Positions 1-9,300 of a stretch of 64,000 bases of DNA are shown piece by piece (the stretch's first letter is position 1; the number at the start of each line of letters is the position of its first letter). Position numbers and translations under genes: made by a program. The DNA is from Lepidodermella squamata. Its lineage: Eukaryota > Gastrotricha. Location of the stretch: positions 3,100,001-3,164,000 of the forward strand of contig JBLDXI010000019.1 of the NCBI GenBank assembly GCA_047495785.1, in the 5' to 3' direction. The notes beneath the pieces are model-generated. The model worked only from the letters and a program-made list of their open reading frames with translations, made no database searches and was not told the DNA's origin.

Positions 1-478
1 TTCGAAACAACTCACCTGTTAACTTGAATCTTGTGCCCCCTGTTTGAAAATTATTTTGCACCAAACCGTGAAAAATCCTTGAAACTTACGCCGTCCTCAC
101 GACTCCATAAATATCGCCTGTAATCGAAAAATGTAAAGATGGCGTTAGCCTAGGAAAATTCCTACCTGTATTAACCAAAGCTACATCCGGCCACCACAGC
201 TTTTTGAGTTAAGTTTCAGAACAATCATTCGAGTAAGGCATATTTTACCTCTTCAGCTGTGATATTTAAGGAAAATGTGTTCAGCCATTCCGATATATAG
301 AATTCCTAAGCATACCTGGTACCAGGAACTTCGGTACACAGCTCATGTTTGTATTGTTGTAGATCATGAAGTCGTCTCTCCAAGCTATGATCAAGTAACC
401 AGTCAGAATCATGGTTTCATCCTTCTCAACCTATTGAAACAAAAATGTGAAACATCGCAGATAGCTGACTTCATATTT
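1..478. other. Left-edge non-coding stretch
   Basis: No supported gene. A 79-codon plus-strand reading frame at 275-514 has no signal peptide, domain or splice context and overlaps the better-supported minus-strand gene that follows, so I treat it as chance. Confidence 0.4.
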
Positions 479-796
479 TCATACAATGTTATTAACTCGC
501 TGAAGTACCAATGAAATGTCAACTTCGACTGGTTCCGTTGCATCCTTTCTCGGTCTTATTTGCTTTTTGTAATTGGCGAACAGATAGTTGTAAATTTCCT
601 TCTCGCTGACTGAAATGACGGATTTTCTTGAAATTACTTTGCAAAATAACTTAGCTATTTTACCAAGGCATTTTGCTAGCTCTTCGGAAGTGTCTCTTAC
701 TAGAAGATCCGAGGTGACATTACTTGAATTTTGAGCCATGATGCCGTGCACGGCCCCAAATAAAACAAGAATCAGCACGTTAAGTTTTGTTGTCAT
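479..796 (-). CDS. Small secreted protein, unrecognised
   Basis: A 105-codon frame starting at 796. The first 21 residues form a convincing signal peptide: MTTK, then a hydrophobic core (LNVLILVLFGAV), then a small-residue cleavage region before Q22. The rest is mostly polar, with two cysteines (the CLGKIAKLFCK segment) and two N-glycosylation sequons (NSS, NVT) just after the predicted cleavage site. I recognise no domain. It is divergent in orientation from the downstream protease-homologue cluster, with about 1.3 kb between the starts. It could continue into another exon, because a GTACTTC donor-like sequence lies near its 3' end. The function is unknown. The main support is the signal peptide and the uninterrupted frame. 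Confidence 0.45.
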   Translation of the reverse strand: MTTKLNVLILVLFGAVHGIMAQNSSNVTSDLLVRDTSEELAKCLGKIAKLFCKVISRKSVISVSEKEIYNYLFANYKKQIRPRKDATEPVEVDISLVLQRVNNIV

Positions 797-1314
797 GCTC
801 TAATGTTTCGATAATTCACATATGACTATAATGACTGGGGTTTTTCTGGAAGCCTCGATTTTATTTGATGTAATTCGATACCATTTACAGACGATTTTGA
901 GCTACGGATTTGTATGCGTAGAGAGTAGACGGGTCAATATTTACTCGTGTTAGCACGAGTTAGTTCAGCAAAATACAATAATTCGGTGTAAATATAGGCA
1001 AATATAGCGAATTCTTATATTCTTGGCTAGGAAAAATATAGGTTCAGCAGGTTCATAAAATTGGTGCCACCGTATACCGTATATTTGATTTTATTTCTCG
1101 ATGAAAACAATGCGATTAAAAGAAAACATCTTCATGATTTTACTTTTTGAGGGTGGGAAGGTGGAAAATCTTTGGATGTATGACTTTGAAGTACTTCGAA
1201 GCTTCCATAATTATATATCATTAGCTCTTATCGACGTGACGATATCGAATAGGGCCAATTTTCGCACCTGAAGATACGTTTTTTCAAATTCGATTCATTA
1301 CCAAATTTAGCCAT
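797..1314. other. AT-rich intergenic stretch
   Basis: I see no gene, RNA or clear repeat here. It separates the small secreted-protein gene from the decayed SLC13 fragment. Confidence 0.4.
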
Positions 1315-1720
1315 GAATAGTTCTTTGGCAAAACGCTCGAATCACGTGATTTTTCAAGACGACAGACGAAAAAAGTTGTGCTTTTAATGACCATAATATC
1401 AAAGCTTTGAAGCAAGGGTGAATAGTTTTGTTCGTAGCCTCATCCAGTCCTATCGCAATCCACGGTTTATCGACAAGCTTCAGGTACTCAGCTCCGTAAC
1501 TGACTGATGCTCCATATATAGATAACACCCACAGTGATTCCTTCAACCATAACGCCAGCTTTGATCATTCCCAAAATACTGAACCTTTCCGTCTGGTACA
1601 TCACAGCATTCGGAGGCGAGGCGAGAGAGCGTTGTAGGAAACATGAAAAAGAGTGAGTTTACATTCCGATAATAAGCGAACACCAAAAAACTGTGAGAAA
1701 AACATGAATTGTCAGGTGTT
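1315..1720 (-). pseudogene. Decayed SLC13 3'-end fragment
   Basis: The minus strand still encodes IYGASVSYGAEYL, nearly identical to the C-terminal exon of the intact SLC13 gene at 6325-6621. Just upstream in transcription sense it has a remnant of the intact gene's fourth exon (sequence for SHSFLVFA). Alignment by eye shows that about 800 bases, equivalent to 6616-7414, are missing. The two pieces join near 1668-1676, and a further deletion of roughly 30 bases lies near 1625. The reading frame is broken and no splice sites remain between the pieces. Homology to the intact locus continues rightward through 1720-2122 (equivalent to 7430-7863) into the protease-homologue gene. The fragment is therefore the trailing edge of a segmental duplication that carried transporter exons along with the neighbouring gene. 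Confidence 0.75.
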
Positions 1721-1864
1721 TTGGACGCATTAAAGTCGATTAATTTTCCCTGTGAAAACATTGGTTCACAAGCTAATCCAGGTTCCTACTTATGATTAGC
1801 CACTATTCAACCGATCGATGTGGATTTTACAGGAACACCTGACAAAAAGGCTTTCTTAGAAATA

Positions 1865-1988
1865 GAGCGATAAGGATTAACTAGGTCTACGCGCACAGTC
1901 GAGCAGTGAATCACCCCTTGACATCGCCAAGACGGCGGGACACCCACGCTAATATCCTTGATTCTCAACAAGGGTTCTCGATAAGGCT
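1865..1988 (+). promoter_or_regulatory. Conserved upstream boxes of first LamG-SPH gene
   Basis: Two blocks are conserved here. At 1867-1885 the sequence GCGATAAGGATTAACTAGG recurs at 7611-7629 upstream of the third-locus copy. At 1959-1988 a box with core GATTCTCAAC, then GGTTCTCGATAAGGCT, recurs at 7703-7732 and 12929-12957, each time about 130-170 bases before the ATG. Both blocks hold a GATAAG core, the binding motif of GATA factors. In nematodes and insects GATA factors often drive gut genes, so gut expression is an inference only. Survival at fixed spacing in all three promoters argues for function, although recent duplication also contributes. Confidence 0.55.
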
Positions 1989-2078
1989 TCTCTTACCGAA
2001 AGAAATAACCTAATTTTGCTACCCGACCAGGTGCTTTCTCACATCCTAGCTGCATTGGCCGGCGGAAGGTAACCAGGC

Positions 2079-2085
2079 TATAAAA
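2079..2085 (+). promoter_or_regulatory. TATA box of first LamG-SPH gene
   Basis: TATAAAA lies 44 bases before the ATG, inside a block (CAGGCTATAAAAACTTC) found in all three promoters of the cluster. With a typical TATA-to-start distance of about 30, the 5' UTR would be only about 12-15 bases. Confidence 0.75.
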
Positions 2086-2122
2086 ACTTCGCAGCTCCAG
2101 TAAAATATCAACATTTCGAAAA

Positions 2123-3637
2123 ATGGCATTTCTACTTGCACTATTGTTAACGTTTATAACCCTCGTTGCAGGGCTCGACGATCCGTCAAATGCGGACCAA
2201 CCATGGCCGAGAGCTGATAACTTGCTTGCTTTCTTCCCAATGACTGGACAGTACAAATTGAAAGACGTCGGGCCATACAACGTTGAGGCTTGGAATTACG
2301 ACTCAATAACCGTCGGGTCCGGTCCATTCGGCGATCCAAATACCGCTCTTGGTACCAAAATACCATCAAGGCCCATCCTAGAGACTTCCCTTTCTAGATC
2401 AGGCTTAAGCCTGAATAAAACTTTCACGCTATCTTTTGCTTATCGTCGTCATACGGACAGCATAATGCCACGCCTCTTGGTTTCAATCAGTCCAACCCGG
2501 GGGCAGTATGATTCGATAAATATTCGCGCACAAGGAAAAAAGTTGGCAGTTCAACTAGGCTACAACCAAATCTTCTTTGACTCCGTACTCAACAGTGATG
2601 GAGCTTGGAGCTTTGTGACTATCACTCTGAATACACAGACAAAAGTGATTTCCGTTCTTGACCGATTTGGGAAAGGCGAAGTGACTACATATTATGAGAA
2701 ATATCGTTTCGGGGACATTAGTGAGCACAAGATTATCAGGGTAGGCAGCAGTCAATATGATGATTATGGTCTTGATCCGAATGATGGAATGGCTTGTGTT
2801 TCATTGTACAACGTCGAGCTGAACCCGCTAGAAGTAGCTCAACTCTCCCAGGCATGTCGAGCTGTGATCGGATCAGCGCCTTGCGGCTCACCGAGACTCC
2901 CCTTAACGCCCGTTCCGTCCTTCGTCAGAGGGAAGGCATTTGTTCCGTTACCAGGTCAATTCCCATGGCTAGCTTCGTTACGCAAGGACGGAACACATGT
3001 CTGTTCAGCAACCATTCTCGACCAAACTCGACTGCTGACAACAAAAGATTGCATCGACAAACAATCTCTTTCAGCCTACGACGTGGTAGTCGGTGCACAT
3101 GATCTGAAAGTCACAGAGAGCCACAGCAACACTCACAAAATTGCTCAAATAAAATCTGGGGATTCACTCACTGTCCTGCGAATTAATGGCGCCGTCGATC
3201 TGTCCAATCCATACGTCAACGACGCTTGTTGGTTCAGGACAGATCTTGACAAAGATCTGATAGAAGATGGAATATTTTTCGCTGGCTGGGGCAAAAACGG
3301 TCGCTATGGCCTGACAAGCCAAGGTGTGCCGCGGTACGTCACGGGCGATTTAATGTCAAGCAGCCAGTGTGGACTTCAATATGCGGACTTCAATTCCTCT
3401 AACGAAATTTGTTTTGACAATACTTCAACTGAGCCAGGAGTTCCATGCGATGGCGATCAAGGCAGTCCGTTATTGGCAGAAATCCTGTTGCAACGGGGTC
3501 TTAGCGAACGCCTAGGAGTTATAGGAGTCTTCTCCAAACGCGACGAAAGCTGCTCTAATGGCAAGCCTGGACGCTTTGTTAAGCTGAGTGCCGATCAAGT
3601 AGATTGGATAGCTAATGCCTTGGCTAATTTTATATGA
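2123..3637 (+). CDS. LamG-like/serine-protease-homologue fusion, copy A
   Basis: Intronless, 504 residues. Residues 1-17 are a signal peptide. Residues about 28-245 look like a concanavalin/LamG jelly-roll domain (DNLLAFFPMTG start, GAWSFVTITL strand, GMACVSLYNVELNP end). Residues about 254-504 are a chymotrypsin-fold domain (PGQFPWLASL, FAGWG, CDGDQGSP, VDWI). The usual LTAAHC reads LTTKDC, so catalytic His is D309. The catalytic Asp position aligns with S348, although D347 lies next to it. GDSGG reads GDQGS, so catalytic Ser is Q446. The R-IVGG activation junction is replaced by FVRGKAFV, so no normal zymogen cleavage is expected. By family knowledge this is a secreted serine protease homologue with a binding or cofactor role. 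The ligand is unknown. Start chosen from signal peptide and TATA spacing. Poly(A) signal AATAAA at 3963. Confidence 0.9.
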   Translation: MAFLLALLLTFITLVAGLDDPSNADQPWPRADNLLAFFPMTGQYKLKDVGPYNVEAWNYDSITVGSGPFGDPNTALGTKIPSRPILETSLSRSGLSLNKTFTLSFAYRRHTDSIMPRLLVSISPTRGQYDSINIRAQGKKLAVQLGYNQIFFDSVLNSDGAWSFVTITLNTQTKVISVLDRFGKGEVTTYYEKYRFGDISEHKIIRVGSSQYDDYGLDPNDGMACVSLYNVELNPLEVAQLSQACRAVIGSAPCGSPRLPLTPVPSFVRGKAFVPLPGQFPWLASLRKDGTHVCSATILDQTRLLTTKDCIDKQSLSAYDVVVGAHDLKVTESHSNTHKIAQIKSGDSLTVLRINGAVDLSNPYVNDACWFRTDLDKDLIEDGIFFAGWGKNGRYGLTSQGVPRYVTGDLMSSSQCGLQYADFNSSNEICFDNTSTEPGVPCDGDQGSPLLAEILLQRGLSERLGVIGVFSKRDESCSNGKPGRFVKLSADQVDWIANALANFI

Positions 3638-3735
3638 ATGTTCTCCGAATAATAATTTGACTACTCTTTTGCCAATCGATGAGTTTTACGCCGGCGCTAT
3701 TCAGTGAAAGTTAATTTTTGACCATAATTTAGGCA

Positions 3736-3864
3736 TACCGTATTTCTCGAAAATATACCGCACTTCGAAAATATCCCCCCACTCCGATTAACCCCAACCC
3801 TTAAAAATTGTTTGTTCAATCAAACAAAAATATACCCCAGTGTATATTTTCGAAAAATACGGTA
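3736..3864. repeat. Small foldback repeat (MITE-like)
   Basis: Inverted arms at 3736-3757 (TACCGTATTTCTCGAAAATA...) and 3843-3864 differ at one base, enclosing about 85 bases that include an internal second copy of the CGAAAATAT motif. It lies in the 3' flank of copy A, just before its poly(A) signal. Confidence 0.65.
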
Positions 3865-3962
3865 ATCTGTTATTCCCGATCAAGTGATGATCATGTTGAC
3901 TGCGTAGCTCTACTTTGGCTAAATTCATGTAAATTGTCTCCGAATGTAACGACGACTACTGT

Positions 3963-3968
3963 AATAAA
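3963..3968 (+). terminator. Poly(A) signal of copy A
   Basis: AATAAA lies 326 bases after the stop codon. The transcript 3' UTR would include the foldback repeat at 3736-3864. This assignment rests on position only. Confidence 0.4.
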
Positions 3969-4439
3969 TATACCTGTTTGAGTTTCGCGGCTTTCACCGT
4001 TAAATATGATTAGATTTACGATTGTTTTGACTTAAAAAGTTGATCGGTTTTGTAACGCAACTCCTTGCGAGAAAATACTACTTTAAAGATACTATAAAGG
4101 GTAATAGGCGAAAGATCAGTGGTCAGTGGCGTAACCAGCCGTTCAATGAACTAGCAAAATGAAAACAAAAAACCCCTCTACGGCTTATTTTCTCTACAAA
4201 ATTGCTATATAGTTGTTGACCACACAAGAAGGCAAGCGGTTCCACGCAGCACTTACGCGCTAAAAAGCTAAATTTATAGGTCAGGTTATTTCTAACCGCT
4301 TCATCGCCCCAGAATGAGGAGGAAGGCGAGAGTTTCAGGAGATTTCGGGTTTATAAACGCACAACTTCGCGCACAACTTCGGACCACGGGGGCGACGCAA
4401 GAACAATAGGGCGCACCGAAGTATCCGAAGTGCGAAAAC

Positions 4440-4550
4440 CATCCCGTATCACAATTTTCAGTATTCCGTTGTGGTTTCACACTGAACAGTGAAAAGTGCT
4501 CATTAGCATATTTCATCTTACGGAATACTGAAAATTGTTGATACGGGATG
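4440..4550. repeat. 111-bp foldback repeat
   Basis: Arms at 4440-4468 and 4521-4550 (CATCCCGTATCACAATTTTC... and its complement) are near-perfect inverted repeats of 29-30 bases around a 52-base loop. It is a short non-autonomous hairpin element. Confidence 0.7.
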
Positions 4551-6324
4551 TTAGTCCACCTTATTGATGTAAGCCTGATTATTTGGGTTACAAAATAAAA
4601 GTCAACTCGTAGTTTTCGTAGTCTTATTTGTATTGTCTTGTCACTAAGTTCCAAACTTCAATACTGCCGACTTGTTTTCCCGGACAGGACGAAATTCCCT
4701 TTTCGCTGGGGCGAATGGCGAATTCAATTGCGCCTCCATACCACTCGTGCTATTCCCGATTTAGTGAATTTAATGCAATAGTTCAAACCTAATGAGATGA
4801 AGCTTCAGGGCCACTCAGACAGTGTCTAGGGTTGACAATTACGCCCTCTGAACTGCGCAGCCCAATATCGATCCATCTGCATTGGCCTGAATTCTTCCCA
4901 AAAATATTACAATCGCCGGGGTTACATTGGCATATTTTGAGCTGCTTTAGGCGGAGCGCGGAGCCATGCCACGACTTGCGCTCCTTGACTCGACCCTTGA
5001 CATTGACTAGTAATGTTGTTGCCGCGTGTGCTACTCTGCTTTGAAAACCGCACTCATCGGCATAATCATCACTGAATTAGCTATTTACGAGGCGACCATA
5101 CCGTGCGCTCAATTAGCTACCGCCCGCTGTGGGTGCAAACTGGTGCCCAAACCATTACTCATTAACCTGAGCAAACAAATTCCGCTCGCTCGCGAACGTT
5201 CCTCATCGAATTTGGCTAATTTATATCTGCGTTATGCCAATATGGAATCACTCCAATAACTGTAACGCAAATAAACTAAAGTCGTCTGAAATCGCTGTAA
5301 AACTCTCTAAGACTCCTTATAATGCAATATCGATTATGGAAACAATTTTCGTGCTGGGCTAAGACAACCAGATTTTGCAGCGATCGAATACAGTTTACTG
5401 GAAGAACAATTGGAATTACAATTGGAATGCGAGCGAAGCGAGAAATATTTGAAACCGCATCCATCCAAGTGAAGATTTTCGATAGAAAACGTCAATGAAA
5501 CCAAGTGATGTTAAGTACCGGATGGCAACCGTTGTAAATTTAATCATCGTCTAGGAAATTTCCGCCCCATCGTCGCTGTAATCACTGTTATTAATCGGCT
5601 CTCCTTCAGCATTTGAACCTTCATCATTATCATTGCGCTGAGATAAAGGTATAGAACCACTTGTTTTGGCGAAAAATTAGTCAACCGAGTCACTTTGTTT
5701 TAGCTAGCCGTATTAATTTACGTAATAGCCCGGGCTACTATTCGAGATGGGCTTCTAGGTCGATGTATCGTTGTTTGGGTGGGCTTCTATTCGAGATGGG
5801 CTACAATTCGCGAATGGGCTAGTATTTTTCGGTTAACTTGATACGATTATGCTTCTTTCGTTATGAAGAACGCGTCTACATCAAAATTAACAGCATTTTT
5901 CTAGATCGACCCCGTCGATTTAGTTCTGGGCCGCGGACGTCTGACAATGATATTAGAAGGACGCGCCGCTTATAATAGGGCAATACACTTCGCGCTCATG
6001 TTGCTGCCTTGCGTGCAGTAGAGCAATAGCTATAGGTTATAGGTGAAATAGTACAATAAGGTGCGTCAAGTATTAGCATGAGTTCGAATGTTGTCGAAGT
6101 CGCCGTCATTATCATCAGCTGTAATGTCGACGTTACGACATTAAATAAGGATAAGGCCCATTTTCACATCTTTGTGAACGCTTTGTGAAATTCATATCTG
6201 TTGATGCCTCATGCTCATTACGAAATGCCGCGCATGAATGGCTTTTTGGCACATCTGAATTACGACTTGTTCAAAATCTTTCCAGACGAAGTAGTTTTAC
6301 TCTTTTCGCGACATTATCAAAGCC
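4551..6324. other. Intergenic stretch with short 50-base-period repeat
   Basis: I see no gene. At 5738-5753 and 5787-5802 the 16-mer CTATTCGAGATGGGCT is repeated with 49-base spacing, and a third, diverged GCGAATGGGCTA follows at about 5811. The short reading frames at 4832-5464 have no recognisable content. Confidence 0.4.
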
Positions 6325-9300
6325 TCAGAGTAAGCATTGGTAAATGGTTTTGTTTTTAGCTTCATCGAATCCTATCGCAAGCCACGGTTTATCGAAGAAG
6401 TGCAGGTACTCAGCTCCGTAACTGACTGATGCTCCGTAGATCACACCCACAGCGAGTACTTTAACGAAAATGCCAGCTTTGACCATTTCCAGAATACTGA
6501 ACTTTCCCGTCTGGAATATCACAGAATTCGGTGGCGAAGCGATCGGCAATAGAAACGCAAACGAGGTTGCGAGCGTCGAAGGAAAAGTGAATAGCAGTGG
6601 GTTTACTTTCCGATACGAAGCCTGTGTTGGAAGTTATTCTGAACAACATCTGGCGCCAAAAATCACTACCTTACCAATTTGATTAGGATTGGAACCATCA
6701 ACGCGGCACAAGCAGCATTTGAAAGCAGTTCTAATCACAAAAAGTTATTGGATGGACTATTCAATAATTTCATAACTCACCAGTAAGGATAAGCATGAAG
6801 ATTATCATGATAAGCAGAGCTAAATAGTCATCCAAAGGTTCGACAATATCCTGAATTAGCTTGGCAAGATAATCTGCTAGGCCAGTCTTTTCCGCCGCAT
6901 ATGCTGTAGCCTGGCCACCGCCCAAAAGCAGCAACAAACCGAACGGGAACATTTTCTCCGTGTCGGACCAGCTAACGACTGACTTTGGTAGAATAAAATT
7001 TCCGCTTTCCTCATCCCTGAAAGGAAGAGATACCGGGAAAGAGAACAAACTAAGAGCTACAAGCATTGCAGCGGTTGACTCTTTGACAAAACCTGTTAGA
7101 GCACGCTAAAAATAACATTTTTCGCTTAGTAAGGTTGTTAACCTGGCGCCATAAGCTCCCAGCCGATGATCGGAGACGTATCCAACTCTCGGGTGATGAA
7201 AAGCCCTATTAGGACGAGGCAATGTCCTAGAACAACGCCTTGCTTGAAATCGAAGGGCGGTAGGGCTTCGTAGATACTTCGAATGGTTGATTCAACTTGT
7301 TCGCTGTGACTGTCAAATGGGCTTTTTCGACAACCGAACGTATAAGCCGGGCCAAAGAAGTACAACAGCATCCATAGCCAGATGATAATGAGAAATACAA
7401 AGCTCATCGGTACAGCGAACACCATAAAGCTGTGGGAAAAACATGAGTTGTCAGGTGTTTTTGGACGCATGAAAGTAGGTTAGTTTTTTCCCTGTGAAAA
7501 CACTGGTTAATACGCTAATCCAGGGTTCTACTTAGGATTTAGCCACTTTCAAACCGATCGGTGTAAATTTACGGGAACACATGACGTACATGGCTTTGTC
7601 AGAAGTAGAGCGATAAGGATTAACTAGGTTTACACGCGCAGTCGAGCAGTGAGTCACTAGTCGACCTTCCCAAAAACGGCGGCACCCCTACGCTAATATC
7701 CGTGATTCTCAACTAGGGTTCCCGATTAGGCTGAACGAAATAAGCTTATTTTACTACCAGACCAGATGCTTTCTCACCTCTTACGCCCAGCTGCTTTGGT
7801 CCGCGGAAGGTGACCAGGCTATAAAAACTTCGCAGTTCCAATAAAATATTAACATTTCGAAAAATGGCATTCCTACTTGCACTATTGTTAACTTTTATAA
7901 CCCTCACTGCAGGGCTCGACGATCCGTCGAATGCGAACCAACCATGGCCGAGACCTGATAACTTGCTTGCTTTCTTCCCAATGACTGGAGAGCACATGTT
8001 GGAAGACGTCGGGCCATACAACATTGAGGCTGAGGATGACTTCCTCGACACAGTTACCGTCGAACCCGGCCCATTCGGTGATCCGAATACTGCTCTTGGT
8101 ACCTCCAGGAGTTCTCGTTCTCTCTTTACATTTTACTTCAGTGGGAAATTCAAGCTGAATACAACTTTCACGCTGTCTTTTGCCTATCGCCGTGATACCA
8201 GCACCTCCAAGCAGCGTGGATTTGTTTCCTTCAAACGACTCGACACGCCTCAGGCAATTGAAATTCTCGAGTATAGCGATGAGCAAATTGCTGTGAGGAT
8301 AGGCGACGAACGAATCATATTTGATTCTGTTATCAATTACAAAGGGGCTTGGAGCTTTGTGACTATCACTCTCAACACTAAGACAAGACAGATTTCAACT
8401 CTTGACCGATTTGGGAGAGGCGAAGTCAAAACTGTTAAACAATATCTCCATAACTTGGACAATGTCTTAGGAATGAAAGTAGGCGGCACCGATGTGTATG
8501 GTATTCACCGGAAGGATGGAATGGCCTGTGTTTCGATGTACAACATCGAGCTGAACCCCCACGAAGTAGCGCAACTTTCCCAGGCTTGCCGAGCTGTGAT
8601 TGGATCAGCACCATGTGGCACACCCAGACTCCCCCTAACGCCAGTTCCGACCTTTGTCAGTGGGAACGCGGTTGTCCCGAAACCAGGCCAATTCCCATGG
8701 CTGGCTTCGTTGCGTAAAAATGGCGTTCACGTCTGCTCGGCAATCATTCTCGACCAGACTCGACTGCTAACCACGAATGATTGCATAGACATACAGTCTC
8801 TTTCAAACTACGACGTAGTTGTCGGTGAACACGATCTGCTAGTCACGGAGAGCCGCAGCAAGATTCATACAATCTCTAAAATAAAAAGTGGGCCCTCATT
8901 CACTATCCTGCTAGTTAAAGGCGCCATCGATCTGTCTCTTCGACGTAATGGACGCGAACTTCAAACTCAATAAGACTCTCACACTATCATTTGCTTATCG
9001 ACGTCATACCGGCAGCTCCAAGCAGCGCGGCCTGTTTTCCTTCATACGCTCCGACACGGCCCAGCAAATTGAAATTTTAACTTTTGGGGATAAAGACATA
9101 GTTGTGAGGATAGGCGACGAAAATGTCTATTTCGACTCCGTTATCAATTTTAATGGAGCTTGGAGCTTTGTGACAATTACTCTGAACACTGAGACAAGAA
9201 AGATTTCAACTCTCGACAGATTCGGGAAGGGCGATGTGAGAACTGTCAATCAATTTTTCACGGACTTGAGCGATATTCGTGGAATCAGAGCAGGCGCCAG

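Noticed and set aside
8948-8973. Programmed frameshift joining copies B and C
   Set aside because: A frameshift cannot restore the missing half of B's protease domain or C's lectin start. A deletion explains the join.
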